DNA of 64,000 bases from positions 108,003 to 172,002 of the forward strand of contig CAMDCO010000001.1 in assembly GCA_945890495.1 (NCBI GenBank), read 5' to 3'. Each line of letters starts with the position of its first letter. Positions within the stretch are counted from its first letter, which is position 1. The notes below the pieces were generated by a model. That model had not been told where the DNA came from and ran no database searches. It worked only from the letters and a program-made list of their open reading frames with translations. Positions 54,671-64,000 of this stretch are shown piece after piece. Both the position numbers and the translations under genes were made by a program. The DNA is from Bordetella parapertussis (GTDB lineage Bacteria; Pseudomonadota; Gammaproteobacteria; Burkholderiales; Thiobacillaceae).

Positions 54671-55461
54671 CGCGTTCTCTCCCAAATTTTCAGCGCATCC
54701 ACCGTGGCCGCCACATCGTGTACCCGCACGATGGAGGCGCCCTTTTCGACCGCCCGTAGCGCCGCCGCAACGCTGCCCGCCAACCGATCCTCGACCGACC
54801 GACCGGTGATCTCACCGATCATGCGTTTGCGCGACACGCCCACCAACACCGGTGCCAGTTCTGCCAAACGCGGTAAACCCCGCAACAAGGTCAGATTGTG
54901 TTCCAGTGTCTTGCCAAAGCCAAATCCCGGGTCAATACAAAGCCGCGAGCGGGCAATGCCGGCGGCCTCGCACGCAGCGATACGAGTGGCCAGAAAGTCA
55001 TACACCTCATTCAGCACATCGCGGTACTGCGGCGCATCCTGCATGCGGCGCGGCTCACCCTGCATGTGCATCAGACAAACTGCGCAATCACTGTCCCGCA
55101 CCGCCTCCAGCGCACCCTGCGCCTGCAAGGCGCGCACATCGTTGATCATCGCCGCACCCGCCGCCAGCGCCGCACGCATCACGGCCGGTTTCATCGTATC
55201 TACCGAGACCGGTACCCCGCAATGACGCAAACCCTCCAGTACCGGCAGGATACGCTCCAGTTCCTCCTGTTCGCCCACCGCCTGCGCCCCCGGCCGCGTC
55301 GACTCGCCGCCAATATCCAGGCCATCCGCGCCTGCGTCGATCAGACAACGGGCCTGATCCAGCGCCTGAGCAGGCGAATAAAAACGCCCGCCGTCGGAAA
55401 ACGAGTCGGGCGTCACATTGACGATGCCCATCACCTGCGGGCGATCGTTTTGCAAGATCAC
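54667..55461 (-). CDS. folP: Dihydropteroate synthase
   Basis: Joins 6-hydroxymethyl-dihydropterin pyrophosphate and p-aminobenzoate in folate synthesis. Motifs [27 protein letters not shown] and [13 protein letters not shown] are intact, as is the C-terminal [11 protein letters not shown] and [12 protein letters not shown]. The start is uncertain: the GTG at 55461 ([12 protein letters not shown]) avoids a 53-bp overlap with ftsH, whereas the track's GTG at 55527 adds an Arg-rich leader. Order ftsH-folP-glmM is conserved in gammaproteobacteria. Confidence 0.94.
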   Translation of the reverse strand: MILQNDRPQVMGIVNVTPDSFSDGGRFYSPAQALDQARCLIDAGADGLDIGGESTRPGAQAVGEQEELERILPVLEGLRHCGVPVSVDTMKPAVMRAALAAGAAMINDVRALQAQGALEAVRDSDCAVCLMHMQGEPRRMQDAPQYRDVLNEVYDFLATRIAACEAAGIARSRLCIDPGFGFGKTLEHNLTLLRGLPRLAELAPVLVGVSRKRMIGEITGRSVEDRLAGSVAAALRAVEKGASIVRVHDVAATVDALKIWERTR

Positions 55462-55474
55462 GGCCTTAGCGGAA

Positions 55475-57367
55475 TCAGGCTTCTTCCGCCGGTTGCGTCG
55501 TTGCCTCAGGAGCCGCAGGCGGTTCACTGGCCGGCGGGTTCGGAACCGGTGCCGGCTTAGGCGGACGCGCTGGGCGGCCTTCCATGATGTCGTCGATCTG
55601 CTCGATGCCGATGGTCTCCCATTCCAGCAAGGCTTGGGTCATCGCCTCGATCTTGTCCCGGTTCGCTTCGATGAGCTGGCGGGCGCGGGCGTACTGCGCG
55701 TCAACAATGCAGCGCACCTCGGCATCCACCTTTTGCAGGGTCGCCTCGGACACGCTCTTGTGCGTGGTGACCGAACGGCCCAGGAAGACCTCGCCCTCCT
55801 CTTCACCGTACACCATGGTGCCCAGCGCGTCGGACATGCCCCATTGGGTCACCATCCGCCGTGCCAGATCGGTAGCGCGCTGGAAATCGTTGGACGCGCC
55901 GGTGGTCATCTGATTCATGAAGATCTCTTCGGCGATACGACCGCCAAACAGCACGCAGACCGTAGATAACAGGCGAATCTTGTCCTGGCTATAACGGTCC
56001 TCAGTCGGCAACTGCATGGTCACGCCCAAGGCGCGGCCGCGCGGGATGATCGTGACCTTGTGCACCGGATCGGTCTTTGGCAGCAAGCGGGCGACGACCG
56101 CATGGCCAGACTCATGATAGGCCGTGTTCTTGCGCTCCTCCTCGGGCATGATCATTGAACGACGCTCGGCGCCCATCATGATCTTGTCCTTGGCGCGCTC
56201 GAAGTCATCCATATCGACCACGCGTTTGTTGCCGCGGGCAGCAAACAAGGCCGCCTCGTTGACCAGATTGGCAAGATCCGCACCCGAGAAACCGGGCGTA
56301 CCCCGAGCAATGATGTCGGCCTTCACATCTTGCGAGATCGGCACCTTGCGCATGTGCACCATCAGGATCTGCTCGCGACCGCGAATATCAGGTAGCGGCA
56401 CCACCACCTGACGGTCGAAGCGACCCGGACGCAACAGGGCCGGATCCAACACATCAGGACGGTTGGTGGCGGCGATAATGATGACGCCCTGATTGGCCTC
56501 AAAGCCATCCATTTCCACCAGCAACTGATTCAGCGTCTGCTCGCGTTCATCATTTCCACCGCCCAGACCCGCACCGCGCTGGCGACCGACCGCATCGATC
56601 TCGTCGATGAACAGGATGCAGGGCGAATGCTTCTTGGCTTGCTCAAACATGTCGCGCACCCGCGCCGCACCGACACCGACAAACATCTCAACGAAGTCCG
56701 AACCGGAGATGGTGAAGAACGGTACTTTGGCCTCGCCCGCAATGGCCTTCGCCAAGAGGGTCTTGCCGGTACCTGGCGAACCCACCAACAGCACCCCCCG
56801 CGGGATGCGTCCGCCCAGTTTCTGGAACTTGGACGGGTCACGCAAGAACTCGACCAGTTCGCCCACTTCGTCCTTCGCCTCATCGCAGCCCGCGACATCG
56901 GCGAAAGTGACGGTGTTGGTGTCCTGATCAAGCAGACGGGCTTTGCTCTTGCCGAAAGAGAAGGCGCCGCCCTTGCCGCCACCTTGCATCTGGCGCATGA
57001 AGAATACCCAGACACCAATCAAGAGCAACATGGGGAACCAGGACACGAAAATGCTGGTCAGCATGGACGGCTGTTCCTCCGGCTTAACCTCGACCGTTAC
57101 CCCATTCTTGAGCAGGTCAGACACCATCCATGGATCGTTGGGGGCATAGGTGGTAAAGCGTTGGCCATCGGTCTGCGTGCCGCGCAGGACATGACCGTCG
57201 ATGGTGACCTTGGCGATGCGGCCTTGTGTTACCTCATCCAAGAACTGTGAATATTCGAGTTGCGACGACCCACCACCCGAATCGCGCGGACCAAACTGGT
57301 TGAACACCGTCATCAGCACGAGGGCAATAACCAGCCATACCCCTACATTTTTAAAAAGATTGTTCAA
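55475..57367 (-). CDS. ftsH: ATP-dependent zinc metalloprotease FtsH
   Basis: Membrane-anchored AAA+ protease that degrades misfolded membrane proteins and regulators. Two N-terminal membrane segments ([16 protein letters not shown] and [20 protein letters not shown]) flank a periplasmic domain; the AAA module has Walker [14 protein letters not shown], Walker [13 protein letters not shown] and the SRH region [18 protein letters not shown]; the protease site is HESGH. 630 aa, with a Pro/Ala-rich tail. Lies 75 bp after rlmE. Confidence 0.97.
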   Translation of the reverse strand: MNNLFKNVGVWLVIALVLMTVFNQFGPRDSGGGSSQLEYSQFLDEVTQGRIAKVTIDGHVLRGTQTDGQRFTTYAPNDPWMVSDLLKNGVTVEVKPEEQPSMLTSIFVSWFPMLLLIGVWVFFMRQMQGGGKGGAFSFGKSKARLLDQDTNTVTFADVAGCDEAKDEVGELVEFLRDPSKFQKLGGRIPRGVLLVGSPGTGKTLLAKAIAGEAKVPFFTISGSDFVEMFVGVGAARVRDMFEQAKKHSPCILFIDEIDAVGRQRGAGLGGGNDEREQTLNQLLVEMDGFEANQGVIIIAATNRPDVLDPALLRPGRFDRQVVVPLPDIRGREQILMVHMRKVPISQDVKADIIARGTPGFSGADLANLVNEAALFAARGNKRVVDMDDFERAKDKIMMGAERRSMIMPEEERKNTAYHESGHAVVARLLPKTDPVHKVTIIPRGRALGVTMQLPTEDRYSQDKIRLLSTVCVLFGGRIAEEIFMNQMTTGASNDFQRATDLARRMVTQWGMSDALGTMVYGEEEGEVFLGRSVTTHKSVSEATLQKVDAEVRCIVDAQYARARQLIEANRDKIEAMTQALLEWETIGIEQIDDIMEGRPARPPKPAPVPNPPASEPPAAPEATTQPAEEA

Positions 57368-57442
57368 TCTCGCACCCTTTAATCACATACCCGCGACGCG
57401 CTGCCGCACATCGGCGCACAGTAGTCCAATTAATCGGTCCAA

Positions 57443-58063
57443 TCAATGTCGCAGACCCCGTCCCAACAAATAAACCTCGGTGCTCTCATCCCGCGAGGCC
57501 TTGGGTTTGCGCGATACCACCGCCTTGAATGCACCCCGCATCTGCCGCAAAAAGTCCTCAAACCCGGCACCCTGAAAGACCTTGATCAGGAAGACCCCTT
57601 CCGGACGCAACACACTCTGGGCGAACTCAAGCGCCATCTCGGCCAAGGCATAGGATTTCGCCTGATCTGACAACAACACGCCAGTCAAGTTGGGGGCAAT
57701 ATCAGAAAGTACAAGGTCTACCGGATGGCCATCCAAGCGCGACAGGAAATCATCTAAGACCGCCTGGCTGGAAAAATCGCCCTGCACAAACTCAACCCCC
57801 TTGACCGGCTCCATCGGCAACAGATCAATGGCCAAGACAGATCCTTGGCCCTGGAGTCGCTCACTCACTACCTGGCACCAACCGCCCGGAGCGCTACCCA
57901 GATCCACCACGCGGATGCCGGAGCGAAGCAGGCGGTCCTTTTCCAGGATTTCAATCAATTTGAAGGCAGAGCGGGCGCGATAACCTGCCTTGGTGGCCAG
58001 CTGCACATAGTAATCGTTGGCATGGCGCTGATGCCAGATATGAGTTTTTGCACTACGCTTCAT
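57443..58063 (-). CDS. rlmE: 23S rRNA 2'-O-methyltransferase RlmE (FtsJ)
   Basis: Methylates U2552 of 23S rRNA. SAM-binding motif VVDLGSAPGGWCQV near residue 52, LVLSDIAPNLTGV near 120 and LIKVFQGAGFEDFLRQMR near 160, supplying the K-D-K-E catalytic set together with the N-terminal RSAFKLIEI lysine. 206 aa, normal length. Divergent from yhbY with a 33-bp gap, as in many gammaproteobacteria. Confidence 0.96.
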   Translation of the reverse strand: MKRSAKTHIWHQRHANDYYVQLATKAGYRARSAFKLIEILEKDRLLRSGIRVVDLGSAPGGWCQVVSERLQGQGSVLAIDLLPMEPVKGVEFVQGDFSSQAVLDDFLSRLDGHPVDLVLSDIAPNLTGVLLSDQAKSYALAEMALEFAQSVLRPEGVFLIKVFQGAGFEDFLRQMRGAFKAVVSRKPKASRDESTEVYLLGRGLRH

Positions 58064-58096
58064 GATGCGGCCCTGCTCCTCAGGTAAAATAGAGGC

Positions 58097-58405
58097 ATGA
58101 ATACTTCAGCCACAACAATCCTCACCCCGCAACAGCGGAAATTTCTCCGTGCCCAGGCCCACGACCTAAAGCCCGTCGTGATGATCGGCAACCAAGGACT
58201 GACCGAGGCCGTGCTCCGGGAGACACAACGCTCCCTCGTCGCCCATGAACTGATCAAGATCCGCGTCCTCGGCGATGACCGTACGGCCCGCGAGGCCTGG
58301 TTGGTCGAGATCTGCGCCGCTACGGGTGCCGCCCCGGTGCAGCACATTGGTAAGCTATTACTCATTTATCGCCCGGCAGACACACCACGACTGCAATTAC
58401 CGTGA
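58097..58405 (+). CDS. yhbY: YhbY-type CRM-domain RNA-binding protein
   Basis: 102-aa single CRM-domain protein associated with pre-50S ribosomes. Characteristic LTPQQRKFLRAQAHDLKPVVMIGNQGLTEAVLRETQRSLVAHELIKIRV contains the GxxG-type loop (GNQG). A TAAAAT hexamer sits just before the start codon. Convergent overlap of 9 bp with the following membrane-protein gene. Confidence 0.94.
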   Translation: MNTSATTILTPQQRKFLRAQAHDLKPVVMIGNQGLTEAVLRETQRSLVAHELIKIRVLGDDRTAREAWLVEICAATGAAPVQHIGKLLLIYRPADTPRLQLP

Positions 58406-58846
58406 CTTAGCGACGAGAGCCAGACCTAACAGGCTCTCGATCAGATAGACCACGCTGGACACCCCATGCCAGGTCTCGAAGCGATCACGGAAGAGGGTCT
58501 CCATGACATCCTTGGGCATCGCCTCGGCTTTTAGTTCAGCGAGAATCGGCTGGATACCGAAGTATTGCGCCAAGGTCAGGAGCAGCATCGCCAGAACGAT
58601 CCAGAATGCGGCCTGTTTGAAGGCCTGCCCCCCCGCTGCCTGCACCCGCGACAGGAGCAACCACGCCGCACAGGCCATCCCGACCCAAGCCATTCCCGCA
58701 AACATCTTCCCCGCCAGTAGCCCCGCCAGGGCCCTGTCTTCAGGAAGGTTATGGAATAACAGCGGGGCCACCAGATAGCCCACTGCCCACAAGCCCCCGA
58801 CCCACAGGACAATAGCCCAGGCCGAGATCATCTGACCTAGGCGCAT
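58397..58846 (-). CDS. Small four-helix membrane protein, DUF4149-like
   Basis: 149 aa with four predicted membrane helices: SAWAIVLWVGGLWAVGYLVAPLLFH, MFAGMAWVGMACAAWLLL, FWIVLAMLLLTLAQYFGI and a C-terminal VYLIESLLGLALVA. The helix pattern and the position between yhbY/rlmE and greA match the DUF4149 (TMEM205-like) genes found there in many beta- and gammaproteobacteria. No biochemical function is known. Starts 7 bp after the greA stop, so it is probably the last gene of the carAB-greA transcript. Confidence 0.75.
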   Translation of the reverse strand: MRLGQMISAWAIVLWVGGLWAVGYLVAPLLFHNLPEDRALAGLLAGKMFAGMAWVGMACAAWLLLSRVQAAGGQAFKQAAFWIVLAMLLLTLAQYFGIQPILAELKAEAMPKDVMETLFRDRFETWHGVSSVVYLIESLLGLALVAKSR

Positions 58847-58852
58847 AACTGT

Positions 58853-59329
58853 TCAGAGATAATGTACATCGAGAATCTCAAAATGGCGCACCCCACCGGG
58901 GGCCTGGACATCGGCCACATCATCGGCGTATTTACCAATCAGGGCACGCGCAAGCGGTGAACTCACGGAGACCTTACCCTGCTTGATGTTGGCCTCGTCA
59001 TCGCCGACGATTTGGTAGCGCACCTCTTCGCCTGTCGCGGCATCCACCAACACCACCGTGGCACCAAAAACAACGCGGCCTTCGGCATCCAAGTGCCTCG
59101 GATCGATGATCTGAGCGTTAGACAGCTTGGCTTCAAGTTCCTTGATACGCCCCTCGACGAAACCCTGCCGTTCTTTGGCGGCATCATATTCGGCGTTTTC
59201 TGAGAGATCCCCATGCGAACGCGCCTCGGCAATCGCTGCAATCACCGTCGGACGGTCGACAGACTTCAAATGTTGCAATTCTTTGCGCAGCAGATCGGCA
59301 CCGATCACTGTCAATGGCACCTTGTTCAT
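58853..59329 (-). CDS. greA: Transcription elongation factor GreA
   Basis: Rescues backtracked RNA polymerase by stimulating transcript cleavage. 158 aa: N-terminal coiled-coil ([57 protein letters not shown]) with the acidic tip [12 protein letters not shown], then the FKBP-like domain ending [26 protein letters not shown]. The start overlaps the carB stop by 4 bp. The carA-carB-greA order is conserved. Confidence 0.97.
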   Translation of the reverse strand: MNKVPLTVIGADLLRKELQHLKSVDRPTVIAAIAEARSHGDLSENAEYDAAKERQGFVEGRIKELEAKLSNAQIIDPRHLDAEGRVVFGATVVLVDAATGEEVRYQIVGDDEANIKQGKVSVSSPLARALIGKYADDVADVQAPGGVRHFEILDVHYL

Positions 59330-62300
59330 GCGAGTCCTTCTTCTAGTTGACGGTGCAGTGATTGCAAGTCATAGACGCTAATTTCGCGCCGCTCCCTCAT
59401 GCCCTGACAGGCCGCCAGTGCACCCGCCAGCGTGGTGTAATACGGCACATTCGCCGCCATTGCACCGGTACGAATCGAGGCCGAATCCTTGGCTCCGCGT
59501 TTGTCCTCAACCACATTGACGATCAAGGCCACATCTCGATTCTTGATCATATCCACAATATGCGGCCGCCCCTCACCCACCTTGTTGACCCGCGTCACGG
59601 GAAAACCGGCGGCCTGGATCGCCTTGGCCGTGCCCTTGGTCGCATAGAGGTTGAAACCCAATTCGATCAATAACTTAGCAACTTCAGCTACGCGCGGATG
59701 CTCGACATCGCGCACCGACAGACAGACATTTCCCTCGCGCGGCAAATTGACGCTAGCGGCATATTGCGACTTCAGGAAGGCCTCGCCAAAGCAGCCCGAG
59801 ATGCCCATAACCTCGCCGGTCGAACGCATCTCCGGCCCCAGCAAGGGATCAACACCCGGAAACTTGCGGAACGGAAAGACCGCTTCCTTAACCGAAAAAT
59901 ACGGCGGGATGATCTCCCGAGTCACGCCTTGAGAGGCCAGGCTCTGGCCCGTCATGCAACGCGCAGCCACCTTGGCCAGCGGTCGACCTGTCGCCTTGGA
60001 TACAAAGGGGACCGTACGCGAGGCACGCGGATTAACCTCCAGCACGAACACCTTGGCCTGATCGCCCTCACCCTGGATAGCGAACTGCACATTCATCAGA
60101 CCAATGACATTAAGGGCACGCGCCATGGCCACGGTTTGACGACGGATTTCATCCTGTAAGGCATCTGACAAGGAATAGGGCGGTAGCGAGCAAGCCGAAT
60201 CACCCGAATGGATACCGGCCTGTTCGATGTGTTCCATGATGCCGCCCATGACCACCTCCTGGCCGTCGCATAGGGCATCGACATCAATCTCAATCGCATC
60301 ATCAAGAAAGCGATCCAGCAACACCGGTGAGTCGTTGGACACCTTCACCGCTTCGCGCATATAGCGTTGCAGGTCGGCCTCTTCACGCACGATCTCCATG
60401 GCGCGACCACCCAGCACATAGGAAGGCCGCACCACCAAGGGATAGCCAATCTCTTCAGCGAGACGCAGGGCATCCGCCTCGGTACGTGCGGTGCGATTGG
60501 GCGGCTGACGCAGGCCCAGCGCATTGATCAGCTTCTGGAAGCGCTCGCGGTCTTCCGCCGCATCGATCATGTCCGGCGAGGTTCCGATGATGGGTACGCC
60601 GTATTTTTCGAGGTCGCGCGCCAACTTCAGCGGCGTCTGGCCGCCGTACTGGACGATGACGCCCTTGGGCTTTTCAATGCGCACGATCTCCAGCACATCT
60701 TCCAGTGTCACCGGCTCGAAATAAAGACGGTCAGAGGTATCGTAATCCGTCGATACGGTTTCCGGATTGCAGTTGACCATGATGGTTTCATAGCCGTCCG
60801 CGCGACAGGCCATGGCCGCATGGACGCAACAGTAATCAAACTCGATGCCCTGACCGATACGGTTCGGACCCCCGCCCAAGACCATAATCTTGTCTCGCTG
60901 GGTCGGTTGCGCCTCACACTCTTCTTCGTAACACGAATACAAATAGGCCGTGGCCGTAGAAAATTCGGCGGCGCAGGTATCAACGCGCTTGTACACGGGG
61001 TTAACGCCCAGCTCCCAGCGTCGCGCACGCACGGCGTGCTGGTCGGTACCCAGCAGGGTCGCCAGACGGCGGTCAGAGAAACCGGCACGCTTCAGTTGAT
61101 ACAAGGCCTCGCGTTCAATCGCGTGCAGGGCCTGGCCCCGCATGGCATCCTCCTGACGCACCAGATCAGCGATCTGAACCAAGAACCAAGGGTCAATCTT
61201 TGAATAGCCAAACACCTCATCCACGCTCATGCCGATACGGAAGGCATCGGCCACATAAAAGAGACGATCGGCACCCGGGTTGCTCATCTCCGAGATGATG
61301 ACATCCCGCTCACGGGTCTTTTCGTCGAGCCCGTCCACGCCGGTTTCCAGGCCACGCAAGGCCTTTTGCAAGGACTCCTGGAAGGTGCGGCCCATAGCCA
61401 TCACCTCACCCACCGACTTCATTTGTGTGGTCAGACGATCGTTGGCCTGCGGGAACTTTTCAAACGCGAAACGCGGGATCTTGGTCACCACATAATCAAT
61501 CGAAGGCTCGAACGAGGCGGGTGTGGCCCCGCCCGTAATCTCATTTTTCAATTCGTCCAGGGTATAACCCACCGCCAGCTTGGCCGCCACCCTGGCAATC
61601 GGGAAACCCGTGGCCTTGGAAGCCAGCGCCGAGGACCGCGACACCCGCGGATTCATCTCGATCACCACCATCCGGCCATCCTCCGGATTGACGGAGAACT
61701 GCACATTGGCCCCCCCCGTATCGACACCAATCTCGCGCAATACGGCAATCGAAGCGTTACGCATAATCTGGTATTCACGGTCCGTCAGCGTCTGTGCCGG
61801 GGCCACGGTGATGGAATCACCGGTGTGCACGCCCATCGGATCGAGATTCTCGATGGAACAAATGATGATGCAGTTGTCCTTGTGGTCGCGAACCACCTCC
61901 ATCTCGTACTCTTTCCAACCCAGCAGGGATTCCTCAATCAGGAGCTCATGGGTGGGGGACGCCTCCAGGCCGCGTTCGCAGATCTCGACAAACTCGACCA
62001 TATTGTAGGCAATCCCACCGCCACTCCCGCCCATCGTGAAAGAGGGCCGGATAATGGTTGGAAAGCCCATGGCCGCCTGCACTTGCAAGGCCTCTACCAT
62101 AGAGTGCGCAATGCCCGAACGCGCCGAGGCCAAACCGATACGAGTCATCGCCTGCTTGAACTTCTCGCGATCCTCCGCCATATCGATGGCCTCGCGCTTG
62201 GCCCCGATCATCTGAACACCAAACTGCTCAAGGACCCCATTCGAAGCCAGATCCAGCGCACAGTTCAGTGCAGTCTGACCGCCCATGGTCGGCAGCAGTG

Positions 62301-62553
62301 CATCGGGACGCTCTATCTCAATGATCTTGGCCACCGTCTGCCAATTGATCGGTTCAATATAGGTGGCATCGGCCATGTCCGGGTCGGTCATGATCGTCGC
62401 CGGGTTGGAATTGACCAAAATGACGCGATAACCCTCTTCTCGCAACGCCTTACAGGCCTGCGCGCCGGAGTAATCAAATTCGCAAGCCTGACCAATGATG
62501 ATCGGGCCGGCGCCAATAATGAGAATAGACTGAATATCTGTGCGCTTAGGCAT
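59326..62553 (-). CDS. carB: Carbamoyl-phosphate synthase large subunit
   Basis: Makes carbamoyl phosphate from bicarbonate, two ATP and ammonia channelled from CarA, for pyrimidines and arginine. 1075 aa with the expected two homologous ATP-grasp halves: [22 protein letters not shown] and [16 protein letters not shown] in the first, [22 protein letters not shown] and [16 protein letters not shown] in the second, then the C-terminal allosteric MGS-like domain ([37 protein letters not shown]). Overlaps carA by 8 bp and greA by 4 bp. Confidence 0.98.
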   Translation of the reverse strand: MPKRTDIQSILIIGAGPIIIGQACEFDYSGAQACKALREEGYRVILVNSNPATIMTDPDMADATYIEPINWQTVAKIIEIERPDALLPTMGGQTALNCALDLASNGVLEQFGVQMIGAKREAIDMAEDREKFKQAMTRIGLASARSGIAHSMVEALQVQAAMGFPTIIRPSFTMGGSGGGIAYNMVEFVEICERGLEASPTHELLIEESLLGWKEYEMEVVRDHKDNCIIICSIENLDPMGVHTGDSITVAPAQTLTDREYQIMRNASIAVLREIGVDTGGANVQFSVNPEDGRMVVIEMNPRVSRSSALASKATGFPIARVAAKLAVGYTLDELKNEITGGATPASFEPSIDYVVTKIPRFAFEKFPQANDRLTTQMKSVGEVMAMGRTFQESLQKALRGLETGVDGLDEKTRERDVIISEMSNPGADRLFYVADAFRIGMSVDEVFGYSKIDPWFLVQIADLVRQEDAMRGQALHAIEREALYQLKRAGFSDRRLATLLGTDQHAVRARRWELGVNPVYKRVDTCAAEFSTATAYLYSCYEEECEAQPTQRDKIMVLGGGPNRIGQGIEFDYCCVHAAMACRADGYETIMVNCNPETVSTDYDTSDRLYFEPVTLEDVLEIVRIEKPKGVIVQYGGQTPLKLARDLEKYGVPIIGTSPDMIDAAEDRERFQKLINALGLRQPPNRTARTEADALRLAEEIGYPLVVRPSYVLGGRAMEIVREEADLQRYMREAVKVSNDSPVLLDRFLDDAIEIDVDALCDGQEVVMGGIMEHIEQAGIHSGDSACSLPPYSLSDALQDEIRRQTVAMARALNVIGLMNVQFAIQGEGDQAKVFVLEVNPRASRTVPFVSKATGRPLAKVAARCMTGQSLASQGVTREIIPPYFSVKEAVFPFRKFPGVDPLLGPEMRSTGEVMGISGCFGEAFLKSQYAASVNLPREGNVCLSVRDVEHPRVAEVAKLLIELGFNLYATKGTAKAIQAAGFPVTRVNKVGEGRPHIVDMIKNRDVALIVNVVEDKRGAKDSASIRTGAMAANVPYYTTLAGALAACQGMRERREISVYDLQSLHRQLEEGLA

Positions 62554-63682
62554 GTTTGGACTCCTGCATCATGCGCACGAAGCGATCGAATAAATAACCC
62601 ACATCATGGGGGCCCGGGCTGGCCTCTGGGTGCCCTTGAAAACTGAAAGCCGGCGCATCCGTGCGGGCAATGCCCTGCAATGAACCGTCGAACAGCGATT
62701 TGTGTGTCGCGCGCAGATTGGCCGGAAGGCTGTCGGCATCCACCGCAAACCCGTGGTTCTGACTGGTAATCATCACCTGCTGGGTATCTAGGTCCTGCAC
62801 CGGATGGTTGGCACCATGATGGCCAAATTTCATCTTCACGGTCTTGGCACCGGAGGCCAGCGCCAATAACTGATGGCCCAGGCAGATCCCCATGGTGGGC
62901 ACCTTGGCCGCGACCACCTCTTGAATGGCACGAATGGCGTAATCACACGGCGCCGGATCGCCCGGACCATTGGACAGCAACACACCATCCGGGCGCATCG
63001 CCAGCACCTCAGCCGCCGAGGTCTGCGCCGGAACGATCGTCAAGCGGCAACCGCGCGCGGCGGCCATGCGCAAGATGTTGCGCTTGACGCCATAGTCATA
63101 GACAACCACATGATGGGGGAACTCAACCGCAGAGACAAAGCCCTGGCCCAAGGCCCACTCACCTTCGGTCCACGGCTCAATCTCAGTCCGCGTAACCACC
63201 TTGGCCAGGTCCATTCCGTTCAGGCCGGGGAAGGCCCTGGCCAGCTCCAACGCCTTGGCCTCATCCACCGTTCCGGCCAAGACACAGCCATTTTGCGCAC
63301 CCTTTTCACGCAAGATTCGGGTCAGACGACGGGTATCGATACCGGCGATACCCACGACATTTCGCGTCCGAAGATATTCATCCAAGGGTTGCGTAGAACG
63401 AAAATTACTGAGCGTCAGCGGAAGGTCGCGGATAACCAAGCCGGCGGCATGAATCTGCGGCGATTCCTCATCTTCCGGGTTGGTACCGACATTTCCAATG
63501 TGCGGATAGGTCAGGGTCACAATCTGACGCGAATAGGAAGGATCCGTGAGAATTTCCTGATACCCCGTCAGGGCCGTGTTGAACACCACCTCGCCGATAC
63601 CAACGCCCTCGGCGCCTATGGAGTAGCCCTTGAACACCGATCCATCGGCAAGCGCAAGGAGGGCGGGGGTTTTACTAGACAA
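62546..63682 (-). CDS. carA: Carbamoyl-phosphate synthase small subunit
   Basis: Glutamine amidotransferase subunit supplying ammonia to CarB. N-terminal [49 protein letters not shown]; class I GATase triad in [12 protein letters not shown] (nucleophile Cys) and [10 protein letters not shown] (His-Glu). 378 aa. The start is TTG at 63682, supported by AGGAG 5 nt upstream and by alignment of the N-terminus; no ATG fits. A weak start codon may limit translation. Confidence 0.96.
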   Translation of the reverse strand: MSSKTPALLALADGSVFKGYSIGAEGVGIGEVVFNTALTGYQEILTDPSYSRQIVTLTYPHIGNVGTNPEDEESPQIHAAGLVIRDLPLTLSNFRSTQPLDEYLRTRNVVGIAGIDTRRLTRILREKGAQNGCVLAGTVDEAKALELARAFPGLNGMDLAKVVTRTEIEPWTEGEWALGQGFVSAVEFPHHVVVYDYGVKRNILRMAAARGCRLTIVPAQTSAAEVLAMRPDGVLLSNGPGDPAPCDYAIRAIQEVVAAKVPTMGICLGHQLLALASGAKTVKMKFGHHGANHPVQDLDTQQVMITSQNHGFAVDADSLPANLRATHKSLFDGSLQGIARTDAPAFSFQGHPEASPGPHDVGYLFDRFVRMMQESKHA

Positions 63683-63754
63683 GGGAGCTCCTGATTCAGA
63701 TGTAACAAACGGGAGGCTCGATTTTTACCGAGCGCATCCCGCAAAATTGTCCTG

Positions 63755-63783
63755 ATTATACCTGTTCGCCGCCTCCCCCTCAA
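63755..63783 (-). promoter_or_regulatory. carAB promoter
   Basis: Minus strand: -35 TTGAGG (63778-63783), 17-bp spacer, perfect -10 TATAAT (63755-63760). The roughly 65-nt leader before the TTG start includes a small stem, GCTCG...CGAGC. No attenuator-like U-tract was seen, and arginine or pyrimidine control cannot be read from the sequence. Confidence 0.75.
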
Positions 63784-63854
63784 GACGAAGCGTATAGCTC
63801 GCTTAGAGCACACCGCAACGAAACCCATGCCGTAACCATTTTCTTTCGCCCAAC

Positions 63855-63883
63855 AAAAAACCCAGCTTTAGGCTGGGTTTTTT
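63855..63883 (-). terminator. Rho-independent terminator of the rRNA operon (bidirectional)
   Basis: AAAAAA-CCCAGC-tttag-GCTGGG-TTTTTT: a 6-bp G+C stem with a 5-nt loop flanked by an A-run and a T-run, so it can act in both directions. It lies about 12 bp past the 3' end of the 5S rRNA gene. Confidence 0.9.
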
Positions 63884-63894
63884 GTGTTTATGGG

Positions 63895-64000
63895 AGTCTG
63901 GCGATGACCTACTTTCACGAGCTCGAAGCTCACTATCATTGGCGCAGGTATGTTTCACGGTCCTGTTCGGGATGGGAAGGGGTGGGGCCATACCGCTATG
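63895..64000 (-). rRNA. rrf: 5S ribosomal RNA, partial (5' end beyond the window)
   Basis: The minus strand reads CATAGCGGTATGGCCCCACC...CCATCCCGAACAGG...GTAGGTCATCGCCAGACT, the conserved bacterial 5S pattern, including CCCATCCCGAAC of loop C. About the first 10 nt lie beyond base 64000. The 3' end is estimated within a few bases. The rest of an rRNA operon should lie to the right of the window. Confidence 0.93.

Noticed and set aside
61366-62646. 426-aa plus-strand ORF over carB
   Set aside because: Antisense shadow of carB with no family features.

Overview
The window reads as chromosomal DNA of a gammaproteobacterium. The support is gene order: suhB / trmJ-cysE / iscRSUA-hscB; tpiA-secG-tRNA-Leu(GAG)-nuoA..N; rlmE-ftsH-folP-glmM; carA-carB-greA; and a 5S rRNA at the right edge. 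Complex I, an Rnf complex with pyruvate:ferredoxin oxidoreductase, and a large phosphate-scavenging set suggest a metabolically versatile, possibly chemolithotrophic, bacterium. No phototrophy, CO2-fixation or nitrogenase genes are present, so the lifestyle is not settled. No species assignment is attempted.

Layout. 1-3.9 kb: Fe-S cluster assembly genes (hscB partial, iscA, iscU, iscS, iscR) with an IscR-type operator, then a non-coding stretch of palindromic/tandem G+C-rich repeats, then cysE. 3.95-7.2 kb: trmJ, suhB and an orphan cobalamin-binding radical SAM gene. 7.3-10.6 kb: mutS followed by two tightly coupled genes of unknown function. 10.6-21.1 kb: a minus-strand Rnf operon in the order rnfB-nifJ-rnfC-D-G-E-A plus a Cys-rich NqrM-like membrane protein, with a divergent LysR gene. 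22.2-36.4 kb: all fourteen nuo genes. 36.5-38.2 kb: tRNA-Leu, secG, tpiA, a small unknown gene. 38.3-52.5 kb: a phosphate-limitation region (pstSCAB, olsBA, two lipid glycosyltransferases of which one is broken, a PlcP-type phospholipase C, phoX and a CYTH/CHAD protein), interrupted by a plus-strand ArsP-type permease operon. 52.6-64 kb: an orphan ParA, glmM, folP, ftsH, rlmE, yhbY, a small membrane protein, greA, carB, carA and the 5S rRNA.

The most interesting reading is the 42-52.5 kb region. PlcP would strip phospholipids to diacylglycerol, the adjacent glycosyltransferase(s) would make glycolipid from it, OlsB/OlsA would make phosphorus-free ornithine lipid, PhoX would release phosphate outside the cytoplasm and PstSCAB would import it. 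Four promoters here (pstS, olsB, phoX and, less perfectly, plcP) share one geometry: three TTCAT/GTCAT-like half-sites exactly 11 bp apart, then a 10-nt gap to a -10-like hexamer. This is what PhoB tandem sites look like. One glycosyltransferase carries an out-of-frame internal deletion.

A second theme is ferredoxin metabolism. A very long NifJ (about 1654 aa, with an extra C-terminal ferredoxin-like domain) sits inside the rnf operon. The operon has the CDGEA order and a long, multi-cluster RnfB instead of the usual gammaproteobacterial ABCDGE layout. Functions are assigned from motifs and remembered family sequences; no database search was run.
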